Shown here: positions 25,420 through 35,348 of the stretch, piece by piece
Layout of the letters: every line of letters begins with the position of its first letter
Position numbering within the stretch: position 1 is the stretch's first letter
NCBI GenBank assembly: GCA_029204225.1
Contig: CM055098.1
Coordinates: 53,446,054 to 53,510,053 of the forward strand
Reading direction: 5' to 3'
DNA length: 64,000 nucleotides
Source: Diphasiastrum complanatum
Taxonomy: Eukaryota > Streptophyta > Lycopodiopsida > Lycopodiales > Lycopodiaceae
The notes under the pieces: model-generated
Database searches by the model: none
Seen by the model: only the letters and a program-made list of their open reading frames with translations
Told to the model about the DNA's origin: nothing
Program-made: the position numbers and the translations under genes

Positions 25420-25790
25420 TTCTCTTTTCATTTCTGGGCTCTAATCTGGATGAATACCCCCATCATAGATGCCTTGGGTTCTCCTACCACACTCACTAAG
25501 TGTAGAGGGGCAGAGACCTCTCCTTTCTTCTCCTTCCTCATTGGACACGTTATGTATGGATGGCCATACCCACAATCACGACATAATGGTACAAAATTGC
25601 CTTGTGGCTTGTTAGGGCACTCGACAATCCTATGGTTTTTTCCACATCCATAACATTTAATGGGAGCTCTAGATCCTATGGTTTTCTCCACATCCATAAC
25701 ATTTAATGGGAGCTCTAAATCATGTACCTCTAAGCTAGTTAGCGTATTTGATAGCAATAAAGCAAAGATCAACAGCTCAAAATGAACCAA
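25420..25790 (-). pseudogene. Double zinc-knuckle segment, inverted relative to its flanks
   Basis: The minus-strand frame of 120 codons contains two knuckles, CYGCGKNHRIVEC and CRDCGYGHPYITC, both of form CX2CX3HX4C. It sits between a plus-strand gag relic and a plus-strand protease relic, so this part points the opposite way. A 46-bp tandem duplication (25629-25674 and 25675-25720) repeats the start of the first knuckle out of frame. It is either an inversion within the element or an insertion of another Gag. Confidence 0.65.
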
Positions 25791-26500
25791 GTGTACCCTT
25801 GATGGTGGTTACCAGAGCACAAGAGCAAAAAGAACCTATAGCAAATCCAGTACCTACTAATTCTATACCATTAACTGATATACCAACAACATCTGGAGTC
25901 TATCCAAATTTTCACGTAGAAAAGAGAAGATATCAGGATATGAGGCAGTGGATTAAACATTTGCAGGAGGAAGAAGAGCTTGAAACTGCTAGAGCAACAA
26001 CCGAAGTTCATTCTTCACCAGTGCAACCACCGAATAAACCACGTATAGATATGAATGCTCAGCTGCATCATCATAAAGAACCCTTCAAGATGATGGAACC
26101 GGAAGCACCGCAAACAAAATTGCTTATGAATATTTTGTCTAGTAAGATCAATATTTCGTTGGGAGAGTTCCTGAAGTTGGTGCCAAAAGCAAAAGAAGTA
26201 TTAGCGCAAAAGTTAACTCATGCTGAACCTGAAGTCCATCAAGAGCCAGTTTTTTGTGCTGGATTTGAAGAATCTAATGAAGTACTCCATGTCAGAGCAA
26301 CTTGGGAAAGTGAACAAAAAAACATCACCCTGCCAATACAACGTAGGCAATTTTCTAAAGAAGCAGTTGTGATAGATGGCGATTCGGGAGTTAACCTAAT
26401 TTTTACAAAGTTATGTGCAAAGTGGGGCCTTACAAAGATAAAGCCTGCGACTTTTGCCAGTAAGGGTCCTGAAATGGAAAAATCCACCTCAAAAGATTGA
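25748..26500 (+). pseudogene. Ty3/gypsy protease region
   Basis: An open frame of 250 codons. The N-part has MVVTRAQEQKEPIANPV, a usual lead-in to the aspartic protease in this gypsy group. The middle is charged and helical. The C-part has FSKEAVVIDGDSGVNLIF, where the retropepsin catalytic DSG appears as DGDSGVN (family IDGGSGVNI/L). The frame ends at 26500 before the flap and the second hydrophobic motif, and no RT follows, so the element is truncated. I assign it to the same element as the 24-25 kb Gag from order and spacing. Confidence 0.65.
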
Positions 26501-26787
26501 TTCAAAGAATGTGCCACCCTTACTGGATAAAGGCTAAGAAAACGTTGACGAAGATTTCTCAAGTCAGAGCTCTAGCAAGACATTATTGTCTAGGAAGTCT
26601 TCATCTTCGAAGAAGAGTCTATCTTCTCGGAGGTCATTGATGCAAAAAATGCGCTCAGAAAATGCAAATTCCAACTAGAACTCTAGTGACAAACTGATAA
26701 AAATCTTGAACGATTCACGAACAATTCCACGAAACTCGAATTATTTCTGTTTGAGAATAATTCATGTTGGATCAATCAGGCTCTGTA

Positions 26788-27022
26788 ACACAACGAAACG
26801 AAACAAGACAAAATCTAGACGAAAATGAAACGAAGCGAAGCGAAGCGAAGCGAAACTTAAACAAGCTCTGAGCTCTGTAATGAGACGAGACAAGACAAAA
26901 CGAAACAAGACGAAATGAAGCAAAATGAAATGAAACTTAAGTGAGCTCTGAAATTGATTTACTCTTATAGCCAAGTGATCACGAAGAGAAGCGAAGCGAA
27001 GAGAAGCACAAAGCGAAAGCAT
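26788..27022. repeat. (CGAAR)n pentanucleotide tract
   Basis: Runs of CGAAA/CGAAG/TGAAA pentamers occupy 26788-26945 and 26985-27022, interrupted by ordinary sequence. A minus-strand open frame through them is an effect of the repeat. The tract lies just beyond the 3' end of the non-LTR element at 27.2-30.4 kb. Confidence 0.85.
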
Positions 27023-27139
27023 TCGTGAACAAAAATTAGTTCGTTAGGAATTCAGGGAAATAATACCGAAGAACGGCAAAAATGAATTAAACTATCCAAA
27101 AGCTAGGTAAAACTTAGAATAATAAGCTAATTATTTAAA

Positions 27140-27242
27140 ACTAACTACCTGATGTAGATTAGTAACTAAAAAGTAAGGTTATTACTCAAAACCAACTGCC
27201 TGATGTAAATCACTATCTAAAATAGAACCAGTAATAGGTAAT
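27140..27242 (-). repeat. 51-bp direct duplication at the 3' end of the non-LTR element
   Basis: ACTAACTACCTGATGTA (27140) and ACCAACTGCCTGATGTA (27191) start two adjacent units 51 bp apart. On the minus strand each encodes an LHQ(A/V)V-type C-terminus with a stop. The element's own coding end is therefore followed by a second, diverged copy of its last 17 codons. Confidence 0.7.
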
Positions 27243-30200
27243 GCAGGAAGCTTTGAAGCAGCCGCTCCTGCAAACTGAGCTCGTCGAAGAATTGAAACTG
27301 CTTGTGAACATTGTAATGCTATAGAAATACGTTGACGGTAGAAAGAAACAATGACGGAAGGTAAGGTAATGCTTTGTCCTTGGCGTTTCACCATAAGAGC
27401 CACAAATAAACATAAAAGATCATTAAATTTTTTGTGAAGACAACCGTAGGTTTCCAAGGAAAAGGGGATGCAATCTTCACTGGGTGCACAATCATTATAA
27501 TCTCTTTCCTTTTCTTGAGCTGCGTGAGATGTCGTGGCCGGCCCTTGCGTGGTGGAATGACGAAGGAGGTCCTGACGAGAGTAATCAGCAATTACAACAT
27601 CTCCTAGAGTACAAATTTCATCATGGGAAAGAACAAGGTCAACTCGTCGTCGAGTAGATTGCGAAGAAGGCCCTGGTAAAATGTGTGTTTTTTCTCGAAC
27701 AACATGAAAACCACTATCATGAGCAATAGCAGCAACGACATTACGAATGGAATCATGTGAACAATATGTTCTCCACCTGAGGGACACCGCATAAGATGAG
27801 TACCCAAGGAATTCAACACATGTCCACATGAACACTTAGAGATACCAATTAACAATGGATGTGGAAGACCCAATCTGGTTCGAAGGGCAGTTATAAACAA
27901 GTCATTGTTGACTCGCAATAGTGGAAGAACTGGATGTGCAACCAGCCAAGCCCTTGCACCTGGACCAGCACAAGAAAGAAGACGAGCTCGAACTGCATCA
28001 GAAGGTGAATCTTTGATAAGTTGACCGAAGGAATAAGAGTGAAGATGCTCAATAATAGTCTTCTAAGATTTGTTGCTGATTTGTCACCAAAGATTCGAAG
28101 GGAGGCACAAAAGGTTGTACAAGTTGTGGAAGTAAATCTCGAGCAGTGCATAGAGCTTGTTGAAAAGCAAAATTGCCTTGCTGAAACTTGGAGACTAGTG
28201 TAGAGGCAACAAGAGCCCAACTTCCAAGAAAAGTAGCTGGTGCAATGCAAGCAGTAGATACTAGGCCAACACCACCAGAAGAACTAGGAAGAGAAATTTG
28301 TCATTTAGAAAAATGACCTTCACTTGTGTCAAAGGTTCTTGGCCCCAAAAGTCGACCAAATACGCCCAGTAAAGTATCATCAAAATCTCGAAGCAAGGAT
28401 AATACATCAAGTGAAGGAGATACGCAACATAGAAGATAGCTAGGATGTTGAGCAAAGCATTGAGTGAGAATTCCAAATGCAACCTGAGAATTTCCAACCT
28501 TTGGCAACAAATCAGAATGTCAACCAAATCCATCCAAAGCTTCCCACATAAAAGAATTGACATATCCAGAAGAACCAATGGGGACACCCAATGCCTTAAT
28601 CCCAAGTTGAGGAGCAATGAAACCTTCAGGTAAGGAGAAATCAGCTGGAAGGCCTTTTGGGCACCAAGCAACGCACTTAGACCTATTCACTGTAAGCCCA
28701 ATAGAAGAAAGTTGAGCTGAGAAATACAAAAAAACAGGGACGACTTCACTTGCAGGCCCCACAATATGAGTATCATCCGCAATAGAGGGGAATAAATAGG
28801 ACGAAAAAGTTGAAGCTGTAGCACGCAATGCGCGATAATATGCCAAAGCAAAGAGAGGACCACCCAAGGGATCCCCTTGTCGAGTTCCTTCAGCAGAAGA
28901 AATGACGGTAACATCACCGGTTGAGAAGCATGACTAAAGTATAAAGGAGAACTTTTTAAATAGAAGCTCCGCACAAAAAGAATGAGCATGGCAAGTGTAT
29001 CATGGGCACTACAAAGTTCTTGAAAGATACCCACCCGAGAAACTGAGTTGAAAGCATTAGCAACATCAACTTGCAATACTACCCAGTCAGGATGAATATC
29101 CAGAATAGCCCGTAAAGCCTTGAACGACTGTCTCACAACCGCCGGGAGTAGCACACCCAAATTGAAATGGAAAAAGATGAGCATGAAATGCTTCTCAAAA
29201 CTGGAAACAAAGTGGCCTTGCCACCAACCTGTATATACATTTCCCCACTGCAATTGGACGCACACCACCAAAAGAGCACACCTAAGATATGAGCAACTGA
29301 AGGCAGGATCTGCCCAGATGCAATGAAAGAGCACACCTTGAAGAGGAGATCAAAGCCATTAGCAGAATCATTTGGAGAAAAACAATCACGAAGATGTTCA
29401 AAAACCATTCCTGAAGGTCCACCAGCTGAGAGGCGAGGACAACGTAGAAAAGCTTTCATAAAATGAGCTTCTGCAAGTTGAAGATCAGAGTCAGGTTGAA
29501 TGTCTTCAACAAATAATGGAAGAGTATCACTAGCATGGGGATGAAGTTGTTCCAAAGCCTGAATAGTTGTAGAAGAAGGCGTTGCTGAAATTGATGGAGC
29601 AAGAGCGTGCGCAGCCTGAGAAAATTCACCAGCTTGTCCAAGCAAAACACAACGACGTAGACAACTATAAATAGGAATTGATCCCGAGTCGGAGCCTGAA
29701 TTAAACTCTCGTTTTGCTGCAAGTGCATTGCAACGAAGAAAAAGTTCCTCTTGTAAATTTTCCCAATCACCTGACATGAAACGTCGAATTCTATTACGCG
29801 TTTCCCGATGACCTGCTTCACCACCTCTAGGAGGAAGAGACAAACACCAAAGTGGAAAGAGCAAAAAAATATGCCATGCCACGATATCAAAAGGGTTGGT
29901 AGCTAAACGGATCAAAGGTAGTCGAAGAGCTCTTTCAACGTCAAGGCGAAGGGCCATAGGAATGCGGGCATAAAGGCGAGGTTGAGGAAAACCAAGATAA
30001 AAGGAACCCAAGATTGCGAGCCCAAGCCCAACTTGAGTCGGGAGGAGAAAGTGGAGCAGGATGAGGTGTTTGGGGAGATTCTAAAAGGGAAGCTCATTGT
30101 TGGAAGGCAGTACAAGCATTTCGATGCCTGGAAAGGCCTGCACCCTGCATATATAAACGTCCGCATCCTGGACAAGGTACACGGGAGGGTGGAGGTATAG

Positions 30201-30378
30201 AATTCTGCGAAGATGACAAAGGAGTAAAAGAAACAAAAGAACGAATATGTGGGGGACGATAAGGTGTAGGCTAAGGAATAGATGCAACAAAGGGTGATTC
30301 ATGGTGAGGACGATTAGAGAGGGGTGGGGATGGAAGGGATGGTGAAGCAGGTCTCTTTTTGTGTTGATTTGCACTCAT
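27182..30378 (-). pseudogene. Non-LTR retroelement: zinc finger, RT, CCHC knuckle, restriction-like endonuclease
   Basis: Read from high to low coordinates. The best start is ATG at 30378 (MSANQHKKRP), followed by a Pro/Ser-rich stretch. Near 30180-30118 is a CX2CX12HX3C finger (PGCGRLYMQGAGLSRH). A long N-terminal extension (30011-29340) holds LSAGGPSGMVFEHLRD. RT blocks follow: GGVRPIAVG (29269-29245), PGGCETVV, motif A VLQVDVANAFNSVSR (29082-29036), motif B RQGDPLGGPLFALA (about 28890-28841) and motif C IADDTHIVG (28784-28758). A CX1CX9HX3C knuckle (27838-27783) is followed by a PD-(D/E)XK-like block, with RRRVDLVL and GDVVIADYS (27670-27590), KERDY and IPFSLETYGCL (27510-27425). The end reads HQAVGFE. 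This order is known from RLE-type (R2/NeSL-like) elements. At least seven stops and frameshifts make it a pseudogene. No LTRs; clade assignment is not possible by eye. Confidence 0.8.
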
Positions 30379-30597
30379 TTTGGGTTGAATTGCATTTTGA
30401 TCCATACTCTGAACACTTGCAATCATCCATTGAAAATAAAAATAATTTCTATTATAACGTATTTAAAATATCCAAAGATATCGTTTCTCGTTATATTCCG
30501 TTAACTATTTGTAACTGGGATTTGGATACGGCATTTCAAAATCCCACTTCAAGCCTCCTTCAAAACCGTGGTAGTGGGTCAAGCAAGGTTGTTTCCT

Positions 30598-31165
30598 TAT
30601 CCGCACAGATGCTCGTTGATCCTCGAAGCACAGATGCTCGCTGATCCTCAAAGCGTCTGATCCACACAGTAGCAAGGAGTTTCCAACACAGATGCTCGCT
30701 GATTCGCACAAATGCTCGCTGATCCTCAAGGCGTCTGATCCACACAGCAGCAACGAGTTTTCAACACAGCCAGATCCTCACGCTCGCTGATTCCTTCTGA
30801 TTCTCACAGCAAGGAGTTTTCATCACAGCATAGAAACGCTCGCTGATCCTCACACTACAAAGCAACGCTTCTGATCCTCACAGCAAGGAAAAGTGCGTTG
30901 ATTCCTTCTTTAGCACAGTCAGAAAACGTGCGCTGGTTCCTTCTTTAACACAATCAGAAAACGTGTATGATCCCTTCTTTAGCACACCTTTTTTTACACA
31001 GATTCAGACAACGCTCATTCCTTCTTTAACACAGTCAGAAAACATGCGCTGATTCCTTCTTTAGCACACCTTTTTTTTCACACAGTCAAGAAGTTCGCTG
31101 ATCCTCACAGCAAAGAAACTTGTCTGATTATAACTGCAAAGAAACTCGTCTGATCCTCAAAGCAA
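30598..31165. repeat. Degenerate minisatellite upstream of the non-LTR element
   Basis: Two interlaced units recur. One contains GATGCTCGCTGATCCTCA, GCGTCTGATCCACACAG and AGCAAGGAGTTT (about 90 bp, 30598-30900). The other contains GATTCCTTCTTTARCACA and TCAGAAAACGTGCGCT (about 55 bp, 30895-31080). Weaker copies run to 31165. The tract begins about 220 bp upstream of the ATG of the minus-strand non-LTR element, so it could be its 5' repeat or promoter region. Confidence 0.7.
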
Positions 31166-32090
31166 GGAGTTTAACACTGATTGTGATGCGCTGTATCGAA
31201 TTCTTTGATAAAGGCAGCTTTTGATTATTCTATAATTCTGAATGTTCTTTGATAGAGGCAGCGTTTGATTGTTCAATAGTCTGTAGTATGTACGTATTAC
31301 AGTTATGAACTACATGCTTTGAAAGGGATAGCTGCAATGATTCAAAGAGTACATTGCATCTTCAAAGAACTGTTAATTTCTATTTGCATCGAAAGGGATA
31401 GCCTCACAGGAAAAACTGTTTTCGGTTGTTTGATCTTCTTCTATTAGTAAAAGGTAATCGAATTCATTCTTTTCAAGAAATCAGAACACACAAAAAAGAA
31501 ATTCATCTCACAAAGAATGAAAACGAGAGTATAAAGAATGAAAAATAATAATCATAATGAGTAGGAAGAATGAACAGTTTACCTTTTTATTAACAAATGA
31601 CATTATTTTTTGATTTATATCAAACATTAACAATTTAAAAAAAGTAATATTTTTGAATACATGATAAAAGGGAATATGAACCTCCGTTTGTTATAATTTG
31701 TTAGAATATGAATAAAAATCTTACTCCCCATGTAGAAAAAATGGCAAACATCTCAAGCCTTACGATGTCTTCTACATTTGAAGCGATGTCTTCTACGCAA
31801 GTCGTGAGTGTTTCTACCCAGTGGACTCGTTCTAGCGTGTTCTCCTTTTCTGCTGCTGGCAGATTAAAAAAAATGATTGGTAGTTCTATTAACGTCTCAA
31901 TTAGCCTGAGGGGTACTCCATGGTTGATTAGTTGAAGAAATCACCATTCTCTGCAAGCATATCCAATATTGTCTCTATATTTAAGAACTATCAGTTCTGG
32001 TATGTTGTATTCTAATAAGTTATCTAAAGCAGTTAGATTGTAGTTTGTTTGCTGAAAACGACAGTGGTGTAACAAAAATAGACGTGATTT
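31166..32090. other. Unassigned AT-rich sequence
   Basis: No recognisable gene. GATAGAGGCAGC-type and GAAAGGGATAGC-type short repeats occur at 31205-31400. A 75-codon plus-strand frame (31708-31935) is rich in Ser/Thr and shows no family resemblance. Confidence 0.4.
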
Positions 32091-32760
32091 GTGTCTTACT
32101 ACTTTTCTATATGCGACACTACGACAGGACCGACGAGAGGACTGGGCACTACAATGCACATGCTTGTTGTAGCATATTCGAGACCCAAGCGCAACAATGA
32201 AGGGAATTGTGCTGCCTCGCAGTATGCGTTGGTGCACGCTAAGAAAGAACCTCCTGAAGTGCCAAAGCTAGAAGATTTTCTGGGTGATGTATCGCTGGGA
32301 GGTAGTTATGTAGATAGAGATGTGCATTCTTTTACGGAGCTGGTAGTCACAGTCATACCGATCTATGTAGACATAGCTCGGAGACAAATGTAACACGACT
32401 TTATCCATTCAGGAATGTGTAAATAGTCTTTCATCTAGACCTGCACATGACAGGTACCGTTTATAAGTGTCGTTACAGTCATTCTCAGCAACGAGAAGAG
32501 AACGTCTATTCGGAGATCGCGAATAATCACTTACGCCATCAATGCCCAGAATTTACTCTCGGACTGTACGTTTCTTCGTGATCTTGTGCTCAAGTTGTTA
32601 CCGAAAATGGGAGCATGATTGGGATATCAACGTTGAAAATGTGGTTGCGCCAGCATCAGAACCATGCACAGAATGGCAATACGTCTTCCAGCAACTCCAA
32701 GAATGATGGTACCACCATTGCTAATCTGCAATCTTTGGCCTTATCGATGAGCCCCGCTTC
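32091..32760 (+). pseudogene. AINTEGUMENTA/PLETHORA-type (euANT) gene N-terminal fragment
   Basis: Three motifs typical of the N-terminal half of euANT AP2-type transcription factors appear in order on the plus strand. They are EPPEVPKLEDFLGD (about 32248-32290, euANT PKLEDFLG), SMIGISTLKMWLR (about 32605-32645, compare SMIKTWLR) and NLQSLALSMSPAS (about 32722-32760, compare QSLSLSMSTGS). The third ends in TAA. The first lies in a 100-codon frame (32091-32393); the later two share another frame, and stops separate them. Neither of the two AP2 DNA-binding repeats is found before the next gene at 33905. ANT/PLT/BBM proteins are nuclear regulators of meristem and embryo identity. This copy lacks DNA-binding domains and is most likely a truncated duplicate. 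An unread exon structure is the alternative. Confidence 0.62.
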
Positions 32761-33904
32761 ATAATCCAAAAATTGTTGCACCATTATCAGGTCCTAATCA
32801 TGGAAATGGTAGCAGGCATGAACTTCGACTAGCAATTTCTGAAGTTGATCTCAAATTCTCAGAATGCCCTCTCTATCAGTGTACAAGACAATCTCGTGTC
32901 ACATTTAAGTTTAGATTCTCGATCCACCATTCTATCACAGTCAAGCATGAAGTCTTCAGACATAGACAAAGATTCCAAGGCCACAAGCTTGTCTGATCAG
33001 ACAAGTATCTTTTCTCAAGAACGCTTGAATCTAGACAGTCTTCAAACTGAACTTAGCCTTGATCAATCCACAATCAGCGAACAAAGTAAAAGCAAGCGAC
33101 TTATCTTCAGTTTTATCGTGTGGTTTATGAGAAGAGCCTGTATTGATGGTTGCAATTACAAGTGCATCAAAACAATGCAAGGACTTGCTGGTCGCATATT
33201 TTCTCTCTATCTATATCAAGCCTCACTCTATAGCAGCACTGATAGAACTTTAAAAATTACACCCTACAATGCTCTCCTAAAGAGAAAGTAACTCTGTTGT
33301 TTCTCTCAGAAGCTCAAAAGAAGGTTGTTAATATGTTGAGGCTTGAGGACTTACCTCATAGTGCTATTCAAATCCTTTACATAGTCCTTGAAGCATAGCT
33401 GCTGAGAGTAAGCTAAAGCATTGTGATTTGAGCAGCAGCTAAGCACTAAGCAACAGCTCTCCACCACAAGCAGAAGTTATAAGCTAGCTACGTACAACTT
33501 CGTCGTTTGATTGTTTGGTAATCGACTGCGCAGAATTATGGCCAACAACATTGACAAGTATATTGACAAGTCGTTTGCTCGATAGTTATGATGAATAGCA
33601 ACATAAAAGATTAAATGGAATCTGTAAAGCTCTTCGAGGTCTTATGCGCGGAGTACTATAGCAAATTTCTTCAAGATATAAATTAGCTAGATTACTTCTT
33701 CCTTTTCCACACACAAAGCGTTGAACTAGTTTCAGCAATGGAAATGCATTTTCCTCTTTTGGATCAGAATCGAGATTGTTGAATTCTGTTTATGTAATTA
33801 GCCTTCTACTGATTAAGTATCTTGTGAGTTGTTTTAGTGCATAATTCCCAAGTTATGATATTTGAATATGTTTTTGGCCTATAGAAGAAGCACACGGTGG
33901 TGAA
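32761..33904 (+). other. Unassigned, contains an unknown protein-like stretch
   Basis: A 148-codon plus-strand frame (32845-33291) is Ser-rich and unrecognised. From about 33262, in another frame, SPKEKVTLLFLSEAQKKVVN and then LRLEDLPHSAIQILYIVLEA end at a TAG near 33398. This reads like the end of a real protein, but I do not recognise it. The rest shows nothing. Confidence 0.35.
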
Positions 33905-34600
33905 AAGATATAGTTGCAGTGGTCACCGGTGCGAACAAAGGCATTGGCCTGGAGATAGAACACCAACTTGCCCAAACTGGAGTAACAACCCTTCTGACAA
34001 CAAGAAATGAAAGACGAGGTCAATCTGCAATAAACTTGCTCAAAGCAAAAGGCCTGCAACATGTTGATTTTTATCAACTTGAAGGCACAGATTTAGAATT
34101 TGTGAAGATTTCAGTGCTTGGCTAAAACTGCATTACAGTGGTCTTGATATACTGGTATAACTCCTAGTCTTTCTCTTTGCATCACCATTCATAATATAAA
34201 AAAATTCTTGTTCTCACCGTGACACAATATTGTAGACAAAATTCAATAGTACCTTGAAAACTATCCCTGCACTATCCAAGTACAAAAGATGTCCTTGAAT
34301 ATGTCATCAGAAGGAAGTTGCAGCTGACGAAAGATAGGAGACATGTAAAGTAATTTGAATGAATCTAACTAATTTTCGGTTTTTGTATAGATCAATAACG
34401 ATGGGATCCATTCACATGATTATACTGACAAGAAACAAGGAGCGAGAGGTGTGATCACCACAAACTACTATTGTGTAAGAAACGTGACACATAACTTCTT
34501 CCTCTAATTAAAACTGGTGGGTGGATTGTGAATGCATTGTGAGCTCACGACTGGGACAACTTTAGGTTTCCCCTCACCTTGCTGATATTGGTGACCATGC
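33905..34600 (+). pseudogene. SDR (carbonyl reductase/neomenthol dehydrogenase-like) pseudogene with retained intron
   Basis: Exon 1 (about 33905-34154) reads VAVVTGANKGIGLEI, the Rossmann dinucleotide motif TGxxxGxG of classical SDRs. It continues with QLAQTGVTTLLTTRNE and, after a one-base frameshift near 34105, AWLKLHYSGLDIL. A GT-AG intron fits at 34155-34390 (GTATAACT...TTTGTATAG). Exon 2 continues in register with INNDGIHSHDYTDKKQ (family NNAG), then GVITTNYYCVRNVTHNFF, a stop near 34495, and a weak LVGG segment. The next catalytic block (Ser and YxxxK) is not found by 34600. The expected start codon is missing, because an in-frame TGA lies just upstream. The intron shows it is a decayed gene duplicate and not a processed copy. 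Confidence 0.8.
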
Positions 34601-35035
34601 AATCACTACCCATATTTTCACAATCTGCTACTTTTTCTATGTTATGGGAATTGTTATCAGATTAACAATGTGGCAAATTATGAAGTCCCAAAAAATATAT
34701 ACAAATATTTCAAAATGCAAAAAAAGAAATAAAAAGATCGCAAGCAGGTGAAAAGCAATCCTGAAAACAATAAGCCCCTTCCTACAGCAAGGCCAAAAAT
34801 GCATAAAAAACTTGGAAAAAGAATATCTTCATTATGCAACAAAAGGTCCCTGCTCTCGGGCCTTCCTAGGTGGGGGCCTCAGGCGGGCCCCTCCATCACC
34901 CTGCACCTCCCAAGTTGGAAGAGCCTCCGAGGGGGAGTAGCCCACAAGACTGACATAAAAGTGGAGGACCATTCAAAACTTGAGGGCAGTTGTATGAGCT
35001 TATCCAATCTTCGTTGGTTTCCCTTTTTGGCTCTA
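34601..35035. other. Intergenic, upstream of HSP21-like gene
   Basis: AT-rich to about 34750, then a GC-richer block (34850-34960) that may belong to the promoter. The 113-codon frame at 34748-35089 has no recognisable domain and overlaps promoter elements. Confidence 0.4.
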
Positions 35036-35043
35036 GAATTTTC
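35036..35043 (+). promoter_or_regulatory. Heat-shock element core
   Basis: GAATTTTC is a GAAnnTTC pair, the core of a heat-shock element bound by HSF trimers. It lies 115 bp upstream of the TATA box of the HSP21-like gene. Further TTC-rich repeats (CTTCTAG, CTTCCAG) follow at 35070-35110 and could extend the site. Confidence 0.55.
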
Positions 35044-35150
35044 GGGAGTACTCTACCACACCCACACCCTTCTGTCTAGCTTCTTCTAGTGCCTTCCAGC
35101 ATCTTCCTCGTCAGCTTGCGTGCGCTCGATCCTGCACTCTCCTCTTCTTC

Positions 35151-35157
35151 TATATAG
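35151..35157 (+). promoter_or_regulatory. TATA box of HSP21-like gene
   Basis: TATATAG follows a CT-rich stretch and would place transcription start near 35180, giving a 5' UTR of about 165 bp before the ATG at 35349. Confidence 0.65.
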
Positions 35158-35348
35158 CACCACCAAAGCGCGATCGTCTTTCATCGGCATGCAATTCGGG
35201 CTTGTACTCAAGCTGTTTGTGTGAGAGTGAAAGATCGATATAGCAGTTTGTTTGCCTGTTCGCGTTGTGGTAGCTCAATTGAGAGTGCTGTTGTTGACAC
35301 ACTTGAAAGCTATCGCTTGAGAGCATCGTTTAGAGAGCAATAACCAGA

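Noticed and set aside
26762-27022. 86-codon minus-strand frame, Leu/Phe/Arg-rich
   Set aside because: It is produced by the CGAAR pentanucleotide repeat.
34748-35089. 113-codon frame before the HSP21-like gene
   Set aside because: It has no recognisable domain and overlaps the likely heat-shock promoter.
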